DNA of 64,000 nucleotides, from assembly GCA_018350325.1 (NCBI GenBank), contig JAEVLN010000024.1, forward strand, positions 651,248 through 715,247. Direction: 5' to 3'. Shown here piece by piece: positions 17,829 to 29,162 of this stretch. Positions within the stretch are counted from its first letter, which is position 1; each line of letters begins with the position of its first letter. The stretch comes from Globodera rostochiensis. Lineage: Eukaryota > Nematoda > Chromadorea > Rhabditida > Heteroderidae. The notes below the pieces were generated by a model. It did no database searches and had not been told where the DNA came from. It saw nothing but the letters and a program-made list of their open reading frames with translations. The position numbers were made by a program, and so were the translations under genes.

Positions 17829-18048
17829 CTACAAACTTTGTTTGACGAATTTTCTATTAAAATTGTTGAAAGCAAACAAAATATATGGTGATGAAGTCAA
17901 AATGGTGGAAGTTGATAGAGAACAAAAATGTGTTCGGTTAAGGAAGGGTGGAGTCAAAAGGAAGTCATGCTCGAGATCAATCGGATGATCGGAATTGGCG
18001 ATACAATCCGACTCAGTCAACATCCTCCATTCAAGATGCTTGCTTGGC
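17829..18048. other. gap between two convergent genes
   Basis: This is the 3' flank of the RING gene and of the minus-strand gene ending at 18049. A forward frame around MVEVDREQKCVRLRKGG is open to 17988 but has no clear start or splice link. No feature is assigned. Confidence 0.3.
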
Positions 18049-19087
18049 TCAAGCACTCATACATCTGGCAATAAACTCCGGAAGAGTTTTAATGGCCTAA
18101 AAAATAAAATAAATTTTTAAACAAAAAATAGTCTGCGATAAAGCTAAAAATTCTATCAAAACCCCCCCCCCCCCCCAACCCCCCAACCCCTCACCTCTCT
18201 CTTCAACTCATGCTCATGTGTATATGGAGCCCACCAAATATTAGAGTCGTTCGACTCTATGGTTGGCAGTTGAGCTCCAAACTTGGCTTTCACTAAATAC
18301 ATAAACATTTTATTTTATTAACCCTAATTTTAAAAAATTTTTACATTTTTGGAAATATGGGTCGGCCTCAATCAGCGTTTTCTGATCCGTCGACACGGGT
18401 TTGCCGCACAGGGCCTTGAGCGTGGAGTGGGTTCCCGCCTCCCGCGAAAATGTATTGGTCATTTCGACAGCCTCGCAGTCTTCCGACAAAACCCACTCTT
18501 TGTTGCGGTAGGCTAAATGTAAGTGACTTTTTACCCTTCACAAGGGAACGGACAAAGGTTTGGGAAAAAAAGTGCCAGAAATCAAATCCCCCTCCCCATT
18601 CTTCCCCTCCAGGGAGGCAGGGAGTTCTGCATGTGCAGAGCACAAGTGAACCCAGCCACCTCCCCGGGAGAAAGAATGGACGGAGGGGGACACTCTTTTC
18701 CCCCAGAGAGGCAGGGAGTTCTGCATGTGCAGAGCACAAGTGAACCCAGCCACCTCCCCGGGGGAAAGAATGGACGGAGGGGGGACACACTCTTTTCCCC
18801 CAGAGAGGCAGGGAGTTCTGCATGTGCTCTGCACAAGTGAACCCAGCCACCTCCCCGGGGGAAAGAATGATTCAACAAAACGGGACTGCAGGACAAAAAA
18901 ACAACGGGACTGCTCGATGATCTTTGTTTTCTTAAAAAAAAAGTTCAAAAATAAAAATTTAAAAAAAAAACCCAAAATTTCAACTCACTTGCTGGTTGGC
19001 ACGAATGCCGCTGGCTTTTGCCCGCATTTGAAGCTCCTTCCACGGAAGGTCCTTCAAATTTTCCTTCAAATTTTGCATTGGGAATAT
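18049..19087 (-). CDS. spliced minus-strand gene (3' part) with a SAP-like motif exon; function unknown
   Basis: Three 3' exons fit together by phase: 18512-18345, 18292-18195 and 18096-18049 (stop TGA), separated by GT-AG introns of 52 and 98 nt. They code segments such as EWVLSEDCEAVEMTN, SNIWWAPYTHEHELKRE and TLPEFIARCMSA. An upstream exon-like segment, 19087-18989 with good splice signals, codes LKDLPWKELQMRAKASGIR, which resembles a SAP DNA-binding motif. Its phase does not join directly to 18512, so at least one exon between them is missing from this model or the gene is damaged. The gap contains a minisatellite. The 98-nt intron contains a long poly-G run. I cannot tell whether this is a host gene at the insertion site or a further gene of the element. 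Confidence 0.5.
18614..18870. repeat. minisatellite, three units of 94-97 bp
   Basis: Units start at about 18614, 18708 and 18805, each beginning GAGGCAGGGAGTTCTGCATG and continuing to ACCTCCCCGGG.GAAAGAATG. They are more than 90 percent identical by eye. Units 1 and 2 have TGTGCAGAGCACA where unit 3 has TGTGCTCTGCACA, an exact flip of the hairpin loop. The repeat is open in several frames on both strands, which creates spurious long frames. It lies in the gap of the minus-strand gene. Confidence 0.9.
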
Positions 19088-19090
19088 CTA

Positions 19091-19660
19091 AAAAAATAAA
19101 TTTTTTATTGACAATTTTTGAAAAAAAAGCCCTATAAATGGATGGTCAATCAATGTGACTTTCAAATGGTTTGTTGACCCCCCCCCCCTCCCTCACCATT
19201 CATCTTCTTTAGATTCCCAAGGGACGCCGTCTCCCCCCCCCCCCCATACACATACTCCGTGCCGTTATCCCTTACCCTCCTCTTCATCCTACTCAACAAA
19301 CCCATCGCCTCCCCATCCCCCCCCCCTTCCTCCCAAGCGACGCCGTCCCCCTCCCTCCTGCGTCCACAAAACACCATCCTCCCCCCCCTTCCCTCTCTTC
19401 CCTATCGTAACCCCACCACAAAATCCATTAATCATTTTCACCCCCCACCCCCCTCCCCACGAAACTCATTAATTACTCCCCCCCCCCCCCCCAAACCCTT
19501 TAATCACGGCTCGCAAACTTCAAAGAAACCCCTCCCCCAACAGTGCGCAAAAACTTCGCGCACTGGCGACGGTCCGAGCCCCAGGCGGCAAACTTCAAAG
19601 AAACCCCTCCCCCAAACCCCATTAATCAACCCCCGGAAGGCCCAATAGGCACGGGCTCAA
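19091..19660. repeat. C-rich low-complexity stretch with poly-C runs and a short direct repeat
   Basis: Long pyrimidine-rich DNA with C runs of about 9-15 near 19180, 19235 and 19480. A 28-nt sequence beginning GCAAACTTCAAAGAAACCCC occurs at 19513-19540 and 19588-19615. Between them CAGTGCGC...GCGCACTG (19541-19565) forms a hairpin. Minus-strand frames here are Gly-rich by-products. A short upstream exon of the minus-strand gene near 19205-19230 is possible but not supported. Confidence 0.7.
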
Positions 19661-19766
19661 AAGTGACAGCCCCGAAAAAACCAATCAATCATTTTCACAC
19701 CTTCTAACGGTCCCGGGCTTGTAACTACTTGCATAGGTTTTTAAATTAAGATTTTGAGTGCAAGGT

Positions 19767-19792
19767 CCAACGGCGCCGATAGGCGCCGTTGG
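19767..19792. repeat. perfect 11-bp hairpin of a dispersed GGCGCC repeat family
   Basis: CCAACGGCGCC-GATA-GGCGCCGTTGG is a perfect inverted repeat with a 4-nt loop. Related sequences (CGGCGGCGCCTATCGGC type) occur at about 33958, 39848 and 58353, so this is the core of a dispersed repeat. Confidence 0.75.
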
Positions 19793-22700
19793 GGAAAATT
19801 TTATGTTTTGTTAAGACATTCATACTTCATGTTCAAAAATTAATCCCTCCCCCCCCCCTCTTAGGGGTGCATATTTTTTCCGTTTTTCCATTAGAAAAAG
19901 AAAAGTTGTTAATGTGGTTTTTTAAAGGATGAAACAATAAAGTAAATATAAAATACAGAATAAACAATATATGATGTTATTTTTAATTTAAAAAAACAAA
20001 AATTTAATGATTCTGATGAATTTTTGGGGAAGAAGGCAAATGAAGGCCGAAATGACGAAGTTTTGAAGTGCAAAGGAGGAAATAATGGAGAAGGCCGATG
20101 TTCAACAAAGGCGTAAAGAGAGGATCACCGACAATTGCTGATAATTGTTGATCAAAGGAGAGAAGCAAACTTTTTTGAGAGGCGAAAATTAAATGTCGGC
20201 AAATTTAATGGGAATTGGTAATCAAAGGAAAATAAAAAGTATATTTTTGAAATTTGCTGAGTTAATACGATTTTCAAAAATTTTAAAATAAAGATTAAGC
20301 GAAAAGGACGGAATAATCCAAAATAAACAAAATAATTAATATATTACGATTGTCAAGATTTGTATATCAAATATTAAAATAAGAAAAAATTAACCAGTAT
20401 ATGCCCCGGCTAAAATACGACTTTAAATTAACGGCGGAAAATTATTTACTCCGCGGCAAAATCACGAAAATCTCCATCGAAGTCTTAACTATTATATTTG
20501 ATAATCAATAAAGATACCAAAATTTTTTCAAATAATCTAATAATGTCAGAACAAAAACCGCCTTAGCACAAGAATAAATATCATTACGTACTTTAATTCG
20601 ATTATATGTCAAATGCATAAAGTAATCTTAAAAATATAAAAAAATAAATATTTAGATAAAACTACAGCCAATGGTACAGTCTTAAATATACTTGCTACGC
20701 ATTTCATGCAAATTGAAGATATTTATATACTAATATGGTTTCCATGAATTTTTTTTGTTAAAGATTTGGTTTGTATTTCCGTGTATAGTTCTATTGAATA
20801 AATAAATAAGCAAACAAACAAGAAAGAAAACAAAACAAAGAAGATTATACTCAAAGAAATGTATACCTATATGTATAAGGGTAACTTCTTAAAGTCAAGG
20901 TGCTAAAGAAGTGCAAGTTTCCGGACCCCTGAACAAATTAAAATCCTGATTACAATTCTATAATCATTTATAAGCAGCTCCGGAAAGTAAAAAAAAGTTT
21001 ATAGTAATTAAACATTTGAACTTATATGTTAGCAATTACGTCAAATCTAATATATTTATATTCGACACTAAATAATTGAACAGTATTTTTTAACTTTCTT
21101 TAAACGATATAATTGTTTATTTAAATATCTTTTAATGATAAACTTAAAATGCGCCGTCCAAGATAAATTAAATTCTAATGTTAATAAACGCTAATCATTA
21201 ATTTACACAAGATGCAATGTTATCTTTCTGAAGCCCTTAAATCAAAAGTAGCCAATTTGGTACTGTTTATAATTCAAAAAAGCCTTTATAAATTTAATTA
21301 TAAGTGGCTTTGCTCCAATTAATGGCAGAGGATTTGATTGTTATGAATAATCGCATTTCAAGAACTATTTAAACGGTAAATTCTTTTACAAAAGTTTCAC
21401 AGACGACCCAGTTCTTCAACATGAAACCAAAAGCAACAAAAATTAAAATCCCATATCCAAAAACCATTATATTAAATGTTTTTGAATATACATAAGTTAA
21501 GAATAACAAATTTAAAAAATAGATTAATATTTAAAAAATCATATTATTTATAAATTTGGTCATCACCATCGCCGCCTGGATACGTTCAAGCCATTCAAAG
21601 CAGATGGCCTGAGACAAGACTAAAAAATAACAAAAACATAAACAGAACAATCAACATAAAAGTATAAACAATTTAACAAAGTTTTTTATTTAAATTAAAA
21701 AAATGATATTACATTTCATACAACGAACCTTTTCATTGCTATTTGACGGCAAATAATTACGGCTTTTGAGTTCATATTTAAATTATTAATTTTAGCAAAA
21801 CCCAAAAAATAATTGTATTAAAGGACGTGTAAGCGGATTTTGACAAACGAGGTCTTAAGCTTAGTTGAAAATATATTATTAGTAAAAATTTTTTTATTCA
21901 AAAACCTAACCAAGATATTAAATAAAATATGACCTTTATTGAAAGATTGATCCATAAGACTCCGCCAGACTTAATGTAAAAGACAGTTACAATATGTGAG
22001 ATCGACGCAATTTCAATTAAAATAAAAAATCTCGAAATTTGTGATCAAATATAAAAATATAAACAAAAAACCCACATTGAAACATTTTTTTCATAATGTA
22101 AATCATATTATTAGAACTCTCTCAAATATCATAAAAACATTATTTGGTTATATTGAAACAAAAAGTTTATTAAAATAAAGATAACTCAAGTCAATTTTAT
22201 GATTTGTTTCATTTTTAAATGCGTTCAAGGTTCAACATTATTGAAATCCTTTAAAAATTAGATTTTAATTAATTATTTACTATTTTTATTCTGTGCGTGG
22301 TGCTTTCTTAATCGATTGTATTCATGCTTAATGTAAAACAAAAAATCACAGACGCACATTGATCTTCTAGAAAATGGGCTGCTCCTTGGAGCTTATCAAT
22401 AAAAAATAAAAATTTATAATTAATTTTTATAAAAGACAAAAAATAAAATGCACGAAAGTGCAAATAAAACAAACTTGAAATTAAACTTAAACGAACAAAA
22501 AGGAATTACATATATGTTATTCTAAATTATTTCAATTAATAAAATTTCTTTTATTAAGCTGTGTTTTGACTGCAAACAGTTTTATTGTGAAAGGCTGGCT
22601 TTTTTGCCATTTTCGCTTTTTACAAAAAATGGAAAAATTAACTAAAACAATTATTTTATAATAAAATATCCATATTTCTTAAATTAGCAAAATTAATAAA

Positions 22701-25700
22701 TTAGAGTTTGTTTTAATTGAATTAAATATAACAAACATTAAAAAAAGAGCAAATAAAAAGATAAAATTTTTGGAAATTTTTGAAGAAAAGGCCGAGGAAC
22801 TTGTTTAATTATAGTAAGCGAAAAAAAATTTAATAAAGTTATCATATAAGTTCCAAAAATTATACAAAAATAAATAAAAGATCAGCAAATAAGCCGTAAA
22901 TATTCGGATTAAAAAGGGTGAACGGAAAATCGGTCACCGGAAAATTGGTCACCGAGGATTTTCGGAAAATTGTCACTGAAATTGGTCACCAATGAAAATT
23001 GGTACACCAGGATATTTCGAGTTTTTCGTTCTAACTTTTTTTAAACAACTCTAAAAGCTTAGTTTCTTTTGCTATATTACTCAACTCGAAGAGATCTGCA
23101 TTTATTACCATTTTACAGCATTTAGTCTGAAGAAGATTTTTGCAAAAGAAAGCTAAGCTTTTAGAGCACGAAGTCAGTTATCGGCGTTTATTTTGGCGAA
23201 CATCGTCTAAAATTTTAGTAAGCGAAAAAAATTAATTTAATAAACTTATGATATAAGTCCTTAAAATTATACAAAAATAAATAAAAGATCATTAAAAACG
23301 ATATAAGAAACATTATCAATAAATCAATTGGATAAAAAGAAAAGCGGTTTCACACCGAAAGATATTAAATATATTTATTTAATTAGTTGTTAATTTACTA
23401 ACATTTCTTTACCAATCGAGACTGTGTTCGTTGAGGGAGAATCAAATAAGCCGTAAATAATCGGATTTAAAATCAATATTAAAAAAAGGTAATAAAAATT
23501 TTTTATGTTAAATCAAAACACAAACAATTACAATTATATAAAATTCCATTATTGAATAATAATGACAGATTAATGAAATCAGAAACGTTTTGAAGCAAAA
23601 ATAATTATTTTAAAATATAAAACTACAAAGTGCAAACCTTAAATTATGATATTTATTTATGCATACATTGTTTGTGAATTTTACGTCGTTTTATTTACTA
23701 AACATTCATTTTGCAAAAAAATTTCACCAAGAATTATCAAATTTTTTACTCCGATGAGACTGGGGTTATCATTCAAAAATTTTAGAGCATTTAAAAAAAA
23801 ATTAGATTGATTTTACAGTATCAGACCTAAAATAAAAAATAATTACAAATAGAGTGAAATGAATTAAAATGAAAAACATAATTAATTTTCTGTAAACTGC
23901 CAGAAGTAAATCAACGGGGTGATAATCACTTAACCTTAATATGCATATTCACAATTTTCAATGGTTGAAATAATTATCGTCTTGGAAAAAATTGTGACGT
24001 TGCGACAAGAAAAAAAATTGAACAATGGGTGGAGGGATCAGCATGAATATACAAAATGGTAATCAAAACTACATTAAAAAATTAAAAACATAAAAGTCAT
24101 AAATCAGCTTGTTAAAGCGTTTAGCTCCGCAAAACTTGATGAGCAAGCACATTGAACAAGACCATGCTCATCTGTATACTAGAATAAAAGCTACAACAGG
24201 TAAAACCCAAACAAAATGTTAAAGTTTTTACATTTTTTAATTAAAAAACAATCATTTGTATGTATTTGTAAATGCATTTAGTTTTTTATAAGTCAAACAA
24301 AAATCAATGCGGCAAACGATAGAGTGGGGGGCCTTTTGATCCAAATTTCTGGGACACAAAAAAATTCATTAAAAATTAATGAATCCCTAGCGGAAGAAAC
24401 GATCGGAACGGTAAAATTATTACTAACGATTAAAAAATTAATCAACCTACAAAACTTTCCGATTTTCGAAGCATAATGAAAAAATTAAAAGGGCTAACAT
24501 CAACGACGAGATTGTGCGGAAAAAAACAAAGTAAATAATTAAAAATAAATTTAAAAATATGCAAAAATATTTTTAAACAATTAAATTAAAATTATTTTAA
24601 ATTTAAGCATAAAATTAACTTTGGAAATTTTAATTTAAGTGAAATTGACATTTCCTTACCGGTTCGGAAATAAATTTTAAAATTATGTGGAAAATCGCAA
24701 GCGAAAAAAAACCCGCTTGAAAGGGCTCACTCATGGGCTTCAACAATGAACAACGAGACTCAATGTCGCTATTAACAAACAAAGACGTCTTTTACAAAAT
24801 AGAACTATAAACAATTTATTCATTAATATGAAAAATCTAAAAAAAACAATTTGTATTCGTCCATGAGGACTAGCGCTCATCAAGAATGACGGAGGGTTTG
24901 CAAAAGAGTCGGACATGTAGCAAACGCATGCCGCGCATGCACTCGCGACTATTGGTGGAAGCATCGGCGGACGATTTTTGGGCGTGCGGTATCAAAATAT
25001 ACATCTAATATATATATTATATATATATACATATACCCAAACTAACTTTGCAAATTATTGATTAAAACAAAATTCTCTTAATATCAATGAAACAATATTT
25101 AAAAAATAAATCAATAAACATTTAGAACTCAAGCATTGCTAAATTTAAACGGACATGATGAACAGCCAGGAAATGCCGGAGCAAAAGAGACACGCTAAAA
25201 AAGTACGTGTGATTTTTGGAAGAAAGTAGCTCAACAAAAGATTAATATTAAATTAAATCAATTTGAATTCGTATTTAAATATTATAATACCAAAGCTTGA
25301 TAGATATATATATAAATTAAACACGAAAATAAACAAAATACTCACTGCAAAATTTCATTAAGCCGGAACAAATATAAAAAAAAGTAATATCGCAGAAACT
25401 TCTTGTCGTCTTAAAATGATTAAAATTCTTCAACAATTAATGGAAGACGGCGACATGTTCTTTAATTTTTGAGTCACTAAGCCTAAAGAAAAATAGAAAA
25501 ATCATAAAGCGCTCCGAATGCCGCCGAACAAAACCCGTATTCCTGGAACGGATGCGTGAGATTTTCCTTAATCTAAATTTAACAACTATTAGTAAACAGT
25601 TAAAATTCAATAAATCTTTTAAATTTTGCACAGCAATTACTTCAAATAAAATGTAAAATAATATTAATTCACTAAAAAACAACTAAAATAAGGAGCAATT

Positions 25701-27559
25701 TAAGCAAAGCGTTTAAAGAATCCAGAGAGTGTAGCCATTTGCCAACACAGGTGCCGGAAGCGAAAACCCGAGCAACCCAAAGCCTAATAAGCTCTTTGGT
25801 AAGCAAAATAATTAAATCTTTGAAAAGATTTTTCTTAAACTCGGCATATTATAAATAATATGGACAATTTTAATCATATACAGGCTCGCAGTTAAAAAAA
25901 ATGCAAATATAGGTGGCACAGACGGCAGGAAATTTTCCCCGTCCTCGCTAAATAATTTTATCATAAAAATTTATCGGTTATTCTTATAGCAATTATATGA
26001 CTTTATATATAGCTATTTATTCAGAATATCAATACATAATATATTTAAAACAAAATTTTAATTTGTAAATATACTTACGATTAGTATAAATTATGATCAT
26101 TTTAGTTAAGAGATAAATAACTATAATTCAAATAAACAATCAAATAAACAAATTCAAATCCACTTGAAGTTTAAAAAATATTATAAGAAATATTATTTCA
26201 CATATACTCCGGTTATCTTCAATGCATTATTACAACTCTTATTGAAAAAACAGTCCTTTCTGTATGAGACCTTCAAAGAAAGGTGCCAAGACAAATTAAT
26301 AAAGAATTTTTTAATAAAACATCTTTTCAGCTGGCTATAATAATAAATATGGTTTTCAGTTATTAAAAATAAATAAATATCAAATAAATTGCAACTGCTG
26401 CTTGGAAAACTGAATTAAAAAAACCCAAATAGTTCTCGATAATATTAAAAATTAAAAATAAAGATCCAAATAGTCTCGATAATGTTAAAAATTAAAATAA
26501 ATAAAAATTGAAAATATAAGTGAGTAGTATTTATAAATTTATTTGAGTTCCGTCTCATACCATTTCAATTATTTTTAATTTGTTTTTTCTTTAAAAATGT
26601 TGCGAATTAATCATGCCGCTACACATAAACGAAATAACCTTAATTTAAAAGGCAAAAATAAATTAGACATAAAGCAAACGTAAATCAAGATTTTTATGGT
26701 GATTGCTACTTTCGAAAAGTTAAATAAAAGTTAAGAATAAAATAAATATGCATGATGTAAGCGCCAAGAATAATTTTATTTTCTTTATTAAAATTAAATT
26801 TAATGCCAGCTGGAAGAAATGTGAACTTTGCGACCAGTGTAACTTTAAAATAAAATCATCTAAATAAACAAATTGATAAATTTTTTAAAACTCCGACCCT
26901 TCTGAGTAGTTATTACCTTATCACTTTTTGGTTTAAAAAATTGTATCCATGGCCATGCCTGATTTTTATGAAATTCTCCACATCTCCGATAGATCTCATG
27001 CAGCAAATGATTGCCTTTCAAATTTTTTTATTTCCTTTTTGCACCTTTCTGCGTTATATTTTTAGAAGAATTAACCATTCCGGTCTCTACCAAAAATGTT
27101 TCAAATAGTCATCATTATAATCAACTAATAAAGAAAATTTTTAAAAACCTTATAACTGTTTTGTAATACTCATATTGATAGCTAAATACATAAATAAATT
27201 TAAGAAACTTGTTTAAATATGGAATTAAAAATATAAAATCTCAAACCCACCAAAATAATTTTTTATAGTGATTAAACATAGCTCAAATTGAAAGATGTTG
27301 CGCAAAGATTTTTTTCAGCAGAAATTTTTCAATTTGGAGCAAAGAATAATCAAATTTAGCAGCTTTTTAACTCACATTTTAATGAACATATAAGGTAGCG
27401 TGCGTTATGGTGTCAAAAGAGCAATTTCATTTTAAAATGACTTTAAAAAAAACAACTATCCGGGTAATAATAATTCACATTTTTTATTGACGTTTGTTGT
27501 GAAACTAAATCAAGAAATTTAATAATGTTTAAAATTAGGCATGATTACGGAAAAAGGTT
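19793..27559. other. AT-rich, A-biased host DNA without a convincing long gene
   Basis: About 7.8 kb of AT-rich DNA in which A clearly exceeds T on this strand. Contents seen: a block of GGTCACC/GGAAAATTGG short repeats (22918-22995); an approximately 80-100-nt direct repeat starting TAGTAAGCGAAAAAAA at about 22814 and 23216, with a related piece near 23444; a (TA)n tract at 25005-25035; and GC-richer islands at 24880-24985, 25500-25562 and 25715-25803, which are open in several frames for 20-35 codons, the last followed by GTAAGC. No tRNA or rRNA was recognised. Confidence 0.6.
22541..23800. repeat. inverted partner of 56140-56500
   Basis: 22541-22640 matches the reverse complement of about 56400-56500, including GTTTTGACTGCAAACAGTTT. 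23555-23800 matches the reverse complement of about 56140-56385, including ATGCATACATTGTTTG. The order is colinear in inverted sense. About 900 bp between the two blocks here (with the GGTCACC repeats and the 80-100-nt duplication) is absent from the other copy. Confidence 0.75.
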
Positions 27560-27567
27560 ATTAAAAC

Positions 27568-28163
27568 TAGTGTTCGGCACGATACGGTAATACCGCGGTA
27601 TTGCATTTGTATGGTGGAGAAAACAATTTCGTTAAATTTAACAAATTTTAAATTTTTAAAATATTTTTATTCGGCAACATTTATAAATTTTGGAATTTTG
27701 ATTTTTTGCTCAGCAAATTGAGTAAATTTTTAAAGAATGCTAATCTCAACGTAAAGTTGAGATTTAAATGAAATTAAGTTTAAAAATGCAGAAAATTAAT
27801 AACTTTTATTCCTTGAGATGTTTTCTCCATATAAAAATTTAAAATAGTTTCAATCTTTTGTCAAAATTATATTTTCCCAAAGGGGGACCCTCTTGGGATT
27901 TCATTGAAAATTTTTCTCTTCAAATTCAGTTGAAATGAACCCGGAAACCGCTGAAATGTTTTTTCTCAACAAACATTCCAATAATCAATTTACTATAAGT
28001 ACTGAATAAAAGTTTTTATCATTTTAAATTGAATTTCAAAATTTCCAAAAAAATACCGAATACCGGTCGGGTTACCGAATTTTTTTGGTCGGTATTTTTC
28101 GGTATCGATATTTTACCGAAATACCGATACCGAATACCGAAAAACCCCATTTGCCGAACACTA
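27568..28163. mobile_element. hAT-type MITE with 8-bp target duplication
   Basis: A 596-bp element with perfect 12-bp terminal inverted repeats TAGTGTTCGGCA, flanked by the exact 8-bp duplication ATTAAAAC (27560-27567 and 28164-28171). TAG-type ends and an 8-bp duplication are hallmarks of the hAT superfamily. The subterminal regions are packed with GGTAT/ATACCG palindromic motifs. The middle is AT-rich and codes nothing, so it needs a transposase supplied elsewhere. Confidence 0.9.
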
Positions 28164-29006
28164 ATTAAAACTGTGTAGCCTTTTGATGGAGTATTTGATT
28201 ATTGTTAACTTTTTTGAATTATTTCATTTGTATTTTTATAATTATTTGAACTTAATTTTTGTATGTATTATTTATTTAATGTTATATTTCCGATAATTTT
28301 AGCTATTGCAGTGCCATGTTTCTTTATTAATTTTGGGTTGTTTTATCAAAAGTATTTTTTAATTGATGGTAAATATAGATTTGGTTTGTTAATTCTTATT
28401 TCTAGCATAGCAACACAATAAGTTTATTGTTCCATAGATGGCTGGCTTCAACGAACCGAGCTCCGCGTGTTGATTGCTGCGGGAGGCTCCGAATTTTGCT
28501 GAGGATTTCTCGCATGATCCCTATATAATTGTCGTATAACAAATTGATAAATACCAATGTTCGTATTTCATCTCCAACTTAATGCAAATAAATATTCAAT
28601 ATGCTGAAAATAGTAAAAAATATTTATGTTTTAAAGTATAAATTATAACGACTGTTTTTTTAAATTGAGATTTGTTTTCATTTATTTTTAACGGAGGCGC
28701 AGATAGATCAGAAGAACACTAAATAGTTGCGGTGGTGCTTATTCTCCCGCCTGCGACTTCCGGCGCTTCGGGTTTACACTTTAACCATACTTTGCGTTAG
28801 TAATTAAAGCCAATGTAATTAAGCATTTATAATTTTGGTGGAATCATGATGATTTAATAAATAATTAATTTTAAAACGTATAATTTTTGATTAAACTTTA
28901 ATATCTTTGTACATCTCTGAATCCCGAAGCGAAAGTTAAAATTTAGAACAACCCTGGGTAAAAATTACTTCAGCCCACTCCAGCAAAAAGCCATTCAAAA
29001 GCAAAA

Positions 29007-29162
29007 ATGGAAAATTCAAGCAAGCCAGCCAAATTCAACGTGGCTAATAAAGGCACCCCTCCCCCTCAAATAACTGCTTCCGATACGGAGAATTGCATTG
29101 GTCACATAACTGCCCGCAATTCAATCACACTTCCAAAAAGTGCGGTCGGAAAAGCACATTGA
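29007..29162 (+). other. 51-residue small ORF, uncertain
   Basis: ATG 29007 (caaaaATGg) opens 51 codons ending TGA 29160-29162, with a balanced composition (MENSSKPAKFNVANKGTPPP...) unlike the AT-rich surroundings. There is no recognisable domain or splice context. It could be a short gene, an exon or chance. Confidence 0.25.

Noticed and set aside
18240..18272. Hairpin AGAGTCGTTCGACTCT as a regulatory element
   Set aside because: It lies within a coding exon of the minus-strand gene (codes IESNDSN), so the palindrome is probably incidental.
18368..18975. Several long ORFs on both strands over the minisatellite
   Set aside because: A repeat without stops keeps several frames open at once; the predicted proteins are only repeat translations.
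19155..19648. Pro-rich plus-strand ORFs in C-rich DNA
   Set aside because: Low-complexity poly-C/CCT DNA gives Pro/Ser-rich frames by composition, and homopolymer lengths are unreliable.
1..19660. Terminal inverted repeats of the Polinton
   Set aside because: The left end is outside the window and no sequence on the right could be matched to it; no border is claimed.
24855..24905. Hammerhead-ribozyme-like pattern on the minus strand (TGATGAG ... GTCCTCATGGACGAA)
   Set aside because: GTCC/GGAC could form stem II before GAA, but the TGATGA core is not adjacent to that stem and no stem I/III pairing was found. A similar GTCC..GACGA at 29217 also lacks the core.
25000..25040. (TA)n tract as an origin or promoter
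   Set aside because: A simple repeat in AT-rich DNA with no other supporting signal.
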